Assembly (NCBI GenBank): GCA_964536025.1
Contig: CAZHXA010000034.1
Span: forward strand, 1-21,456
Direction of reading: 5' to 3'
DNA length: 21,456 bases
DNA from: RGIG4576 sp964536025
GTDB lineage: Bacteria; Bacteroidota; Bacteroidia; Bacteroidales; Muribaculaceae
Shown here: piece by piece, positions 1 to 7,218 of the stretch
Layout: each line of letters begins with the position of its first letter
How positions within the stretch are numbered: the stretch's first letter is position 1
Program-made: the position numbers and the translations under genes
Notes under the pieces: generated by a model
Told to the model about the DNA's origin: nothing
What the model saw: only the letters and a program-made list of their open reading frames with translations
Database searches by the model: none

Positions 1-23
1 GCTATATTTTAAATAAAAAATAT

Positions 24-31
24 TAAATTTG
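24..31 (+). promoter_or_regulatory. Candidate -7 element upstream of cobB
   Basis: The octamer TAAATTTG matches the Bacteroidota -7 consensus TAnnTTTG exactly. The matching -33 TTTG would fall at or before the window's left edge, so it cannot be confirmed. If used, transcription would start near position 38 and give cobB a leader of about 90 nt containing the inverted repeat at 68-114. In AT-rich DNA a single octamer match is weak evidence. Confidence 0.35.
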
Positions 32-67
32 TCAATAAAGATGCCATTTTGTAACAAATCAAACATC

Positions 68-114
68 TTTTGTTCACAACATACCAATTAATAAAATTGT
101 TTATCGGAACAAAA
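68..114 (+). repeat. Inverted repeat in the cobB leader
   Basis: TTTTGTTC (68-75) and GAACAAAA (107-114) are perfect 8-bp inverted arms around 31 nt. Inside them CAATT (85-89) and AATTG (95-99) can form a second small hairpin. The right arm ends 14 nt before the cobB start codon. The element could be an RNA stem or a protein-binding dyad. Chance is not excluded at this base composition. Confidence 0.4.
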
Positions 115-128
115 TTAATTTTACGGAT

Positions 129-827
129 ATGAAAAAACTTGTAATTTCTTCGGGAGCAGGCATAAGTGCCGAAAGTGGAATAACTACATTTCGAGATGCA
201 GGAGGGCTTTGGGAAAATTATCCTGTAATGAAAGTCGCGAGTGCTGATGGCTTCAGAGAAGACCCTGCACTTGTCCATCATTTTTATAATATGAGACGAG
301 ACCAATTGGTTCAAGCGAAACCCAACAAAGCACACTTGATGCTCAAGGATTTGGAGAAAGATTTTGATGTCCGTGTAATTACGCAAAATGTAGATGATTT
401 ACACGAAAAAGCCGGCTCTTCTAATATTTTACACTTACATGGAGAATTGATGAAAGTTCGTTCAATGACACACCCGGAAAGAATTTACGAATTGAAAGAG
501 CCTGATTTGCACACCTCCATAGATACACGCGATTCTTATGGAGACCCGGTAAGACCTCACATTGTATTCTTTCAAGAAGATGTTCCGAATTTTGAACCGG
601 CAATCCAGTGGGTGAGAGATGCTGATATTTTTGTTGTAATTGGCACATCTTTGGCAGTTTATCCTGCAGCGAGCTTGTTGTATTATGTTAGTTCCGGCAC
701 CCCGATTTATTATATAGACCCCAATCCTGCCAAAGTGCCGGGAGATAGAAATATTACAGTTATTCCTAAAAAAGCAACAGAGGGGTTGGTTGAACTTGCG
801 GAGGTTTTAAGACGCAAATATCGTTGA
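129..827 (+). CDS. cobB: NAD-dependent protein deacylase, sirtuin (CobB-like)
   Basis: This 232-residue protein is a Sir2-family enzyme that removes acyl groups from lysines using NAD. The NAD-binding start GAGISAESGI is at residues 9-18 and is followed by the TFRD motif. TQNVDDLH (85-92) and the catalytic-histidine motif HLHGE (His104) are present, as is GTS at 172-174. Tyr53 and Arg56 form the YxxR pair that in class III sirtuins (SIRT5, E. coli CobB) reads the carboxylate of succinyl- or malonyl-lysine. The protein contains no cysteine at all, so the usual four-Cys zinc site is missing. The common WFGE motif is replaced by FFQE (147-150). The ATG at 129 sits directly before the Rossmann strand, as expected for a short bacterial CobB. 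The gene lies upstream of the dcw cluster in the same orientation. Family assignment is secure; acyl preference is inferred. Confidence 0.93.
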   Translation: MKKLVISSGAGISAESGITTFRDAGGLWENYPVMKVASADGFREDPALVHHFYNMRRDQLVQAKPNKAHLMLKDLEKDFDVRVITQNVDDLHEKAGSSNILHLHGELMKVRSMTHPERIYELKEPDLHTSIDTRDSYGDPVRPHIVFFQEDVPNFEPAIQWVRDADIFVVIGTSLAVYPAASLLYYVSSGTPIYYIDPNPAKVPGDRNITVIPKKATEGLVELAEVLRRKYR

Positions 828-840
828 AGTTTGTTTATAC

Positions 841-856
841 GTTTACAAATGTAAAC
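841..856. promoter_or_regulatory. Palindromic operator-like site after cobB
   Basis: GTTTACAAATGTAAAC has perfect 7-bp arms around a 2-nt centre. It lies 13 nt after the cobB stop codon in the 216-nt gap before rsmH. A partly overlapping alternative pairing exists between TTTGTTTA (830-837) and TAAACAAA (852-859). A run of A, not T, follows on the plus strand, so it does not look like a terminator for cobB. A protein-binding operator for the downstream cluster is possible, but no regulator is identified. Confidence 0.4.
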
Positions 857-957
857 AAAAATAAAAATCAACTCATATATAGGTTGTTAATAACTTTTTA
901 TAATAATGTGTAAAAAAGTGAGTTTCAATCCGTAAATTTCGCAAAATAATATCTAAC

Positions 958-1029
958 TTTACAGCAAAATAGCAACCACTACAATAGTTGGATGAGAATC
1001 TTTGTTTTGAATTAATATTTTGCTGTAAA
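958..1029 (+). repeat. Long inverted repeat in the dcw (rsmH) leader
   Basis: TTTACAGCAAAATA (958-971) and TATTTTGCTGTAAA (1016-1029) are perfect 14-bp inverted arms enclosing 44 nt. Within the loop CC-ACTA (976-981) can pair with TAGT-T-GG (985-991), leaving one bulged T. The right arm ends 14 nt before the rsmH ATG. A stem this long is unlikely by chance so close to a start codon, and it would affect translation initiation or transcription of the dcw operon. I could not define a convincing promoter for rsmH: the nearest -7-like octamer (TAACTTTA, 954-961) overlaps the left arm and lacks a well-spaced TTTG. Confidence 0.6.
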
Positions 1030-1043
1030 TTTAAGATTTTGAA

Positions 1044-1952
1044 ATGAGCGAAACTGTTTATCATATCCCGGCATTATTAAATGAATGTATCAACGGATTA
1101 TCCATCAATCCGAATGGGATTTATGTGGACGCCACATTTGGTGGGGGCGGACATTCGCGTGCGATTATGAAAGAACTTGGGGAAAACGGTCGATTATACG
1201 GGTTTGATCAAGATCAAGATGCGATAGCCAATTCGATAAATGATGAACGATTTACATTTGTTTACAGTAATTTCGCTTATATTACTAATTTTATGCGTTT
1301 TTATGACGTAAAACAGGTGGATGGTATACTTGCCGACTTGGGAGTGTCTTTTCATCATTTCGATGAAAGTGATAGAGGTTTTTCATTTAGATTCGATGGA
1401 ACTTTGGATATGAGAATGAATCAAAAGGGAGGTAAAGATGCTCGTTGGATTTTAGCTAATTATAGCGAAGAACAGTTGGCTCAAATTCTCTATCTTTATG
1501 GTGAATTGAAATCTTCTCGTAAAATAGCCAATGCAATCGTAAAATCGCGAAATACTAAAGCTATCAATACCACCGGCGAGCTGTTGGAAATAATAAAACC
1601 TTTTATTAAACCGGCACAAGAGAAAAAGGAGTTGGCTCAAGTCTTTCAAGCTCTGAGAATAGAGGTGAATAATGAAATAGAAGTGCTTAAATCGCTTCTT
1701 AATCAATCGATTAAAGTCTTAAAGCCCGGAGGGCGAATAGTAATTCTCACATATCATTCTCTTGAAGATAGATTGGTGAAAAATTTCCTGAAAAGTGGAA
1801 ATATTGAGGGAAAAGTTGAAAAAGACTTTTTCGGAAAGATTGATTCTCCGTTTAAATTAATTAACAACAAGGTTATTGTTGCCGATGATGATGAGGTGGA
1901 ACGAAATCCTCGTGCGAGAAGTGCAAAACTCAGAATTGCAGAAAAATTGTAA
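1044..1952 (+). CDS. rsmH: 16S rRNA (cytosine1402-N4)-methyltransferase RsmH
   Basis: RsmH (formerly MraW) uses S-adenosylmethionine to N4-methylate C1402 in the decoding centre of 16S rRNA and is the usual first or second gene of dcw clusters. The 302-residue length is typical. The N-terminal YHIPALLNE is followed by the SAM-binding loop FGGGGHS (32-38). LADLGVSFHHFD and the DRGFSFRFDG...LDMRMN block are family signatures. YHSLEDRLVKNF and the C-terminal ERNPRARSAKLR close the catalytic fold. The ATG at 1044 gives the expected N-terminus, just after the leader inverted repeat. In many bacteria, including many Bacteroidota, mraZ comes directly before this gene; here none is present. ftsL follows after 20 nt. 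Confidence 0.97.
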   Translation: MSETVYHIPALLNECINGLSINPNGIYVDATFGGGGHSRAIMKELGENGRLYGFDQDQDAIANSINDERFTFVYSNFAYITNFMRFYDVKQVDGILADLGVSFHHFDESDRGFSFRFDGTLDMRMNQKGGKDARWILANYSEEQLAQILYLYGELKSSRKIANAIVKSRNTKAINTTGELLEIIKPFIKPAQEKKELAQVFQALRIEVNNEIEVLKSLLNQSIKVLKPGGRIVILTYHSLEDRLVKNFLKSGNIEGKVEKDFFGKIDSPFKLINNKVIVADDDEVERNPRARSAKLRIAEKL

Positions 1953-1972
1953 TTTTTAAAACTCTTGTAAAT

Positions 1973-2311
1973 ATGGCAAAAACGTCAAAAGGTAAAAACG
2001 ATAATATTTTCAAACGATTTTTTCAAGGAAGAATCGTTTCTTCCGATTTTTTCGTTAAGCATTGGGTGACAATAGTTCTTTTATTGGCTTTTTCGTTTAT
2101 TTATATTTCAACAAAATATACTTGCCAATTGAGAAAAGAAAAAATCATATTGCTAAAAAAAGAATTGAATAATGCTAAAACAGATTGTGTGAAGTATAGT
2201 GCCGATTTTAAGTCTCAAATCAGAGAAGGTAAAATGAAAGCTCTTGTTGATTCAATGAATCTTAATCTTGTTCAAGCAGAACGTCCGCCATATAAACTTT
2301 CAGTGAAATGA
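1973..2311 (+). CDS. ftsL: Cell division protein FtsL-like (short bitopic membrane protein)
   Basis: A 112-residue bitopic protein in the standard ftsL slot between rsmH and ftsI. A basic cytoplasmic tail (1-30) is followed by one hydrophobic segment at about 31-48. A charged, heptad-like stretch at about 52-90 is consistent with the periplasmic coiled coil by which FtsL joins FtsQ and FtsB in the divisome. FtsL proteins are poorly conserved in sequence, so the call rests on topology and position. The stop codon overlaps the ftsI start (ATGA at 2308-2311), which indicates translational coupling. No ftsB-like partner gene is seen in the window. Confidence 0.85.
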   Translation: MAKTSKGKNDNIFKRFFQGRIVSSDFFVKHWVTIVLLLAFSFIYISTKYTCQLRKEKIILLKKELNNAKTDCVKYSADFKSQIREGKMKALVDSMNLNLVQAERPPYKLSVK

Positions 2312-4473
2312 GTGCTCAAAAGAAACAAAAAAATAAGAGTTATATCCTAAATCGCTATGGTCTTATCAGCTTCGGCATCCTATTAGTTGCTGTAGGGATA
2401 TCTTACACAATGTTCAAAACTACAATTGTTCAAGCTGAAAGATGGAATGCAAAAGCGTCTAAGATATTATCAAAGACCGATACGATAGAACCGGAGCGAG
2501 GGAAAATACTTGCAGATGACGGTTCTATTTTAGCGGCAAATCTTCAGTATTATAAAGCAAAAATTGACTGGGGAACTGAAGGCATTACAGAGGAACGTCT
2601 CTTTAAGCATATTGATGAACTTTGTGACAGTTTGGTTGCGTTCGGTCGTGAACGTGGCTCAAGAAAAACAGCAGTTCAGTGGAAAGAGGAGCTTAAAGCT
2701 AAGTTTTACGGATTTGACAAACGTACTCTTGACCGTAAGTTAAAAAATACAAATACTAAAAGAGATACAGCAAAATTCAGAGATCGTTCTCATGTGCTTT
2801 TTGCGGCTCTTACGCATAGTGATTATTTACGTTTAAAAACTTTTCCTTATTTGAAGGAACGAAAAAATAAAACCGGATTCACATACGAAACCTATACTCG
2901 CCGATGTAAGCCTTTTGGTTCAATGGCATCTCGTAGTATTGGTATTGTGGCTGAAAATGATAAATCCAGAGAACGAAGAGGCGTAAATGGGTTGGAGCGT
3001 GCTTTAGACTCGCTTTTGTATGGTATTCCGGGCGAAACAAAAAAAGAACAATTGACAAGCAATATTGTGAATTGGGAAAAAATACCTGCAAAGAAGGGGT
3101 ATGATATTGTAACCACGATTAATATCGATTTGCAAGATATTCTTGAAGACGAACTCTATAAAATGTGTCAAGAGGGGCATGCCGATTGGGGTACTGCCAT
3201 TTTGATGGAGGTGAAAACAGGAAAAATTAAAGCTATTTCCAATTTGGAATGGAGTGATAAAGCTCAGGATTACATAGAGGGGCGTAATAATGCAGTTCTT
3301 GGTTATGAACCGGGTTCGGTTATGAAACCCATTTCAATGCTTGTAGCATTGGAAGATGGTATTGTAAACGATATAAATAAAACGATAACTACCGGTTTTT
3401 CTTATGCTTATGCAGGTGGACGTCCTATTACCGACTCTCATGGTGCTCCATCAATGTCTATAAGGCAAGTAATAGGAGCATCGTCAAACATTGGAATGGC
3501 TAAAATCATATTAAGTAAATATGAAAATGCACCGGGTAAATTTTATTCAAGATTAAAAGAAATCGGATTTTTTGAACCTTTAAATACGGGAATTGCCGGA
3601 GAACGCATTCCGAGAATTGACAGCTTGGGGAATAAGAATTGGGATAAAATAGCTCTTTCACGCATGGCATACGGATATGCGACTCAAATACCTCCTATGA
3701 GTACTTTGGCTATATATAATGCCATCGCAAACGATGGAAAATATATCAGACCGAGACTTGTAGATAAATTCATATACAACGGTGAGGTTGATTCTGTTGT
3801 TCCCGAGTCTTATATTCGAGAACAAGTCTGCTCTCCTGAAAATGCAACTAAATTGCGTACAATGTTACATGATGTAGTGTGGGGTGCTCCTTGTACAGCA
3901 AGATTATTGCGAAATGACTATGTTGAAATTGCTGGTAAAACGGGTACTTGTTATGTTACCGAATATGATCCGGTGAGTAAAAAAGTACTATATACAAATA
4001 AAAAGAGATTGGCATTTTGTGGTTTCTTTCCTTATGAAAATCCTCAATATACTTGTATGGTTCTTATGAGTGGCTCCGATAGGGGGGCTGCAAGTAGAAG
4101 TGGAACTGTGCTAAAGAATACAGCATTAAGGATGTATTCAAGAGGTTTATTAGGAAATAGTTCCAATTATAAAGAAAATAATGACAAGGCTGTTAAAACT
4201 CCTACATTCTATTCAAGTAAAAATAGAAGTAAAAACAAAAAAATAGCCGAACTTGGAATAACAAAGAGTAATTCTTTTGTTACACCTAAAACAACCGAAG
4301 CCGGAACTGTGCCACAAGTAATAGGTCTCTCTGCTAAAGAAGCCGTTTCGATACTTGAGAACAATGGGCTTTCGGTAAGGTTGCATGGTGCTGGTTATGT
4401 AGTGGCTCAAAGCATCTTGGCAGGTAGTAAATATACAAATGGACAACTTATAAATCTCACTTTGAGACATTGA
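2308..4473 (+). CDS. ftsI: Septal peptidoglycan transpeptidase FtsI (PBP3, class B), with PASTA domain
   Basis: FtsI crosslinks new peptidoglycan at the septum and is a beta-lactam target. It has 721 residues: a basic N-terminus, one membrane anchor (about 18-36), a class B PBP dimerisation/pedestal domain (EPERGKILADDG at 61-72 is its hallmark) and a transpeptidase domain. Active-site motifs are all present: SVMK with Ser337 and Lys340, SSN at 392-394, and KTG at 544-546. A low-complexity Ser/Lys/Asn linker (about 616-660) leads to one C-terminal PASTA domain (VPQVIGLSAKEAVSILENNG and the residues after it), common in Bacteroidota FtsI. It partners FtsW, encoded downstream. The start overlaps the ftsL stop. 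The TGA at 4471-4473 overlaps one candidate murE start. Confidence 0.96.
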   Translation: MSAQKKQKNKSYILNRYGLISFGILLVAVGISYTMFKTTIVQAERWNAKASKILSKTDTIEPERGKILADDGSILAANLQYYKAKIDWGTEGITEERLFKHIDELCDSLVAFGRERGSRKTAVQWKEELKAKFYGFDKRTLDRKLKNTNTKRDTAKFRDRSHVLFAALTHSDYLRLKTFPYLKERKNKTGFTYETYTRRCKPFGSMASRSIGIVAENDKSRERRGVNGLERALDSLLYGIPGETKKEQLTSNIVNWEKIPAKKGYDIVTTINIDLQDILEDELYKMCQEGHADWGTAILMEVKTGKIKAISNLEWSDKAQDYIEGRNNAVLGYEPGSVMKPISMLVALEDGIVNDINKTITTGFSYAYAGGRPITDSHGAPSMSIRQVIGASSNIGMAKIILSKYENAPGKFYSRLKEIGFFEPLNTGIAGERIPRIDSLGNKNWDKIALSRMAYGYATQIPPMSTLAIYNAIANDGKYIRPRLVDKFIYNGEVDSVVPESYIREQVCSPENATKLRTMLHDVVWGAPCTARLLRNDYVEIAGKTGTCYVTEYDPVSKKVLYTNKKRLAFCGFFPYENPQYTCMVLMSGSDRGAASRSGTVLKNTALRMYSRGLLGNSSNYKENNDKAVKTPTFYSSKNRSKNKKIAELGITKSNSFVTPKTTEAGTVPQVIGLSAKEAVSILENNGLSVRLHGAGYVVAQSILAGSKYTNGQLINLTLRH

Positions 4474-4478
4474 TTGAT

Positions 4479-5942
4479 ATGAAAAAAGATTTGACAGGAC
4501 TTTTAGATGTTATTCCATTCATAGAAGCAATAGGTAATGTTGATAGAGTGGTGAGTGATGTGATTTGTGATTCACGAAAAGCATCAGAGGATTCGCTCTT
4601 TGTTGCAACTAAAGGTGTAAACGTTGATGCACATTCATTTATTCCCGATGTTATTAAGAATGGAGTAAAAACGGTTGTGTGTGAAACGCTTCCACAAAGC
4701 ATCTGTCCTGACGTATGCTATATTATTGTAGAAAACAGTACAATTGCGTTAGCTCATATAGCTTCTTGGTGGTATAATGAGCCATCAAAACAGCTTACTC
4801 TTGTAGGTGTTACAGGAACAAATGGAAAAACCACGACAGCTACATTGTTATATGAAACAATGCAGTTGTTAGGGCATAAGGCGGGCTTACTCTCTACCGT
4901 TTGTAATATTATTGATAAAAAAACGGTTCCGGCTGTTCAAACGACTCCCGACCCGTTGTCTCTTAATAAGATGCTAAACGAAATGGTTGAGGCAGGATGT
5001 GAATATGCATTTATGGAAGTTAGTTCACATTCTTGCAGTCAACATCGCATAGACGGTCTTTATTTTAAAGGTGCTGTTTTTACTAATCTTACACGCGACC
5101 ATCTTGATTATCATAAAACGGTAACCAATTACATGAATGCAAAGAAAATGTTCTTTGATATGTTACCTGCCGATGCTTTTGCTCTTGTAAATTGTGATGA
5201 TAAGGCAGGTGCTTATATGTTGCAAAACACTAAAGCAAAGAAACTTACATATTCGTTAAAAAACTTTGCCGATTATAAATGTAAAATTGTTGAAAGCCGA
5301 CTTAATGGAACGTCTTTGAATATAAACAATAATAACATTGAAGTTATGTTCACGGGAAAATTCAATGCTTATAATTTGCTTGCTGTTTATGGTAGTGCAA
5401 TTCAATTGGGCTTTGAAGCCGATGATGTGCTTGTGGCGATGACTCAACTTGTGCCTGTAGCAGGACGATTTCAAACGCTTGTCTCTCCTCGTGGATATAC
5501 TGCGATAGTAGATTATGCTCACACTCCCGATGCTCTTGTAAACGTATTAAGCTCAATAAAAGAAGTTTTAGGAAATAAAGGACACATTATTACTGTAGTG
5601 GGAGCAGGTGGAAATCGCGATAAGGGTAAACGACCTATTATGGCACGTGAAGCAGCTTCTCGTAGCAACCGAGTTATTCTCACATCCGATAACCCTCGTA
5701 ATGAGAATCCCGAAGATATATTGCGTGATATGGAAGAAGGACTTGATTCCGATTTAAAATTACGCGTTTTGAAAATAACCGACAGAAAAGAAGCTATTCG
5801 CACTGCTACAATATTGGCAAAACCGGGTGATGTTGTTCTTGTTGCAGGTAAAGGACACGAAGATTATCAAGAAATCAACGGAATAAAGCATCATTTCGAT
5901 GATAAAGAAGTATTAATTGAAATTTTTAACAACGAGATATAA
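4479..5942 (+). CDS. murE: UDP-MurNAc-tripeptide synthetase MurE (meso-diaminopimelate-adding type)
   Basis: MurE adds the third stem-peptide residue to UDP-MurNAc-L-Ala-D-Glu using ATP in the cytoplasm. From the ATG at 4479 the protein has 487 residues. The ATP loop GTNGKTT is at 113-119, the UMAG-binding segment TTPDPLSLN at about 155-163, and the Mur-ligase C-terminal domain has GAGGNRDKGKRP. DNPR (404-407) is the motif that selects meso-DAP rather than lysine, so a DAP-type peptidoglycan is predicted. A TTG at 4470, overlapping the ftsI stop codon, would add only three residues in frame; I chose the ATG because it gives a normal MKK N-terminus. mraY follows after 13 nt. Confidence 0.96.
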   Translation: MKKDLTGLLDVIPFIEAIGNVDRVVSDVICDSRKASEDSLFVATKGVNVDAHSFIPDVIKNGVKTVVCETLPQSICPDVCYIIVENSTIALAHIASWWYNEPSKQLTLVGVTGTNGKTTTATLLYETMQLLGHKAGLLSTVCNIIDKKTVPAVQTTPDPLSLNKMLNEMVEAGCEYAFMEVSSHSCSQHRIDGLYFKGAVFTNLTRDHLDYHKTVTNYMNAKKMFFDMLPADAFALVNCDDKAGAYMLQNTKAKKLTYSLKNFADYKCKIVESRLNGTSLNINNNNIEVMFTGKFNAYNLLAVYGSAIQLGFEADDVLVAMTQLVPVAGRFQTLVSPRGYTAIVDYAHTPDALVNVLSSIKEVLGNKGHIITVVGAGGNRDKGKRPIMAREAASRSNRVILTSDNPRNENPEDILRDMEEGLDSDLKLRVLKITDRKEAIRTATILAKPGDVVLVAGKGHEDYQEINGIKHHFDDKEVLIEIFNNEI

Positions 5943-5955
5943 GATAACTTGAATT

Positions 5956-7218
5956 ATGTTTTATTATTTAGCTGAATTTTTATCTCAATACGACATACCT
6001 GGTGCTCGATTGATGAGTTATATAACATTCCGTTCGGGTGCAGCATTGATTTTGTCCCTTTTTATCTCTATGGTAATAGGTAAACGCATAATAGAAAAAC
6101 TTCAACTTATGCAAGTGGGCGAAATCGTTAGAGATTTAGGATTAGAGGGTCAATTAAGCAAAAAAGGGACTCCTACAATGGGTGGTATTATCATTATTAT
6201 TTCTATTCTTGTGCCTTGTCTTTTATTAGGCAAACTTGAAAACATCTATTTAATTTTAATGATTATATCAACAATTTGGCTCGGCTTATTGGGATTTGCC
6301 GACGACTACATTAAAGTTGCTCATCACGACAAAGATGGATTAAAAGGAAAATTTAAAATCGTTGGACAAGTGGGACTTGGTATAATCGTAGGACTTACGA
6401 TGTATTTAAGCCCTGATATTGTTATGCGTGAAAACATAGAAGTAAACAATAACAATAATCAAGAAGTTGTTATTGAGCATAATGTAGAAGACATAAAATC
6501 TACACAAACTACTATCCCGTTTGTGAAAAATAATAACTTCGATTATGCTTACTTGACCAAATGGATGGGGAAATATGCTCAAACAGGAGGTTGGATTATA
6601 TTTATTCTTATAACAATATTTGTTATAACAGCCGTAAGCAATGGGGCCAATCTTACCGATGGTGTAGATGGACTCGCTACCGGTGTTTCGGCGATTATTG
6701 GAACCGCTCTTGCAATAATGTGCTATTTGGGTGGTAATATTATTTATTCTTCTTACCTTAACATAATGTATATTCCGGGTAGTGAAGAATTGGTCGTATT
6801 TGCAGCTGCTTTTATAGGTGCTACAATAGGTTTTTTATGGTACAATTCTTTCCCGGCACAAGTTTTTATGGGAGATACCGGAAGCCTTACTTTAGGTGGT
6901 ATAATTGCAGTTTTTGCAATACTCATAAGAAAAGAACTGTTAATACCGATACTTTGTGGGATATTTGTAATTGAAAATCTATCGGTTATGATTCAAGTTG
7001 CTTACTTTAAACATACAAAAAAGAAATATGGTGAAGGACGACGCATTTTTAAAATGACACCACTACATCACCATTTTCAAACTCAAGGGACAATAGAAAG
7101 TAATGTTCTTATTAAGAAACCTTTTAATGCTATCCCGGAATCGAAGATTGTCATGAGATTTTTCATTGTTGCAATCTTCCTTGCAGTATTAACATTTGTA
7201 ACTTTAAAAATACGATAA
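5956..7218 (+). CDS. mraY: Phospho-MurNAc-pentapeptide transferase MraY
   Basis: MraY transfers phospho-MurNAc-pentapeptide from UDP to undecaprenyl phosphate, making lipid I at the inner membrane face. Family motifs are clear: KKGTPTMGG (69-77), the aspartate pair in FADDYIK (114-120), NLTDGVDGLA (232-241), FMGDTGS and PLHHHF near the C-terminus. About ten hydrophobic segments are readable. At 420 residues it is roughly 60 longer than the E. coli enzyme. The extra length is a hydrophilic insert at about 155-210 that includes five asparagines in a row (164-168) before the TDG motif. Bacteroidota MraY proteins commonly carry an insert here. The stop codon overlaps the murD start (TAATG at 7216-7220). 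Confidence 0.97.
   Translation: MFYYLAEFLSQYDIPGARLMSYITFRSGAALILSLFISMVIGKRIIEKLQLMQVGEIVRDLGLEGQLSKKGTPTMGGIIIIISILVPCLLLGKLENIYLILMIISTIWLGLLGFADDYIKVAHHDKDGLKGKFKIVGQVGLGIIVGLTMYLSPDIVMRENIEVNNNNNQEVVIEHNVEDIKSTQTTIPFVKNNNFDYAYLTKWMGKYAQTGGWIIFILITIFVITAVSNGANLTDGVDGLATGVSAIIGTALAIMCYLGGNIIYSSYLNIMYIPGSEELVVFAAAFIGATIGFLWYNSFPAQVFMGDTGSLTLGGIIAVFAILIRKELLIPILCGIFVIENLSVMIQVAYFKHTKKKYGEGRRIFKMTPLHHHFQTQGTIESNVLIKKPFNAIPESKIVMRFFIVAIFLAVLTFVTLKIR

Noticed and set aside
9..386. Minus-strand open frame over the window start and cobB
   Set aside because: It overlaps the conserved NAD-binding part of cobB and has no family-like features; a shadow frame.
830..859. Inverted repeat after cobB as an intrinsic terminator
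   Set aside because: The stem is AT-rich and followed by A rather than T on the plus strand, so it does not fit termination of cobB.
884..904. TTGTTA ... TATAAT as a sigma70-type promoter for rsmH
   Set aside because: The spacer is only 9 nt, and Bacteroidota promoters normally do not follow this consensus.
4470..4478. TTG start for murE, overlapping the ftsI stop
   Set aside because: It adds only three residues; the in-frame ATG at 4479 gives a normal N-terminus. It remains possible.
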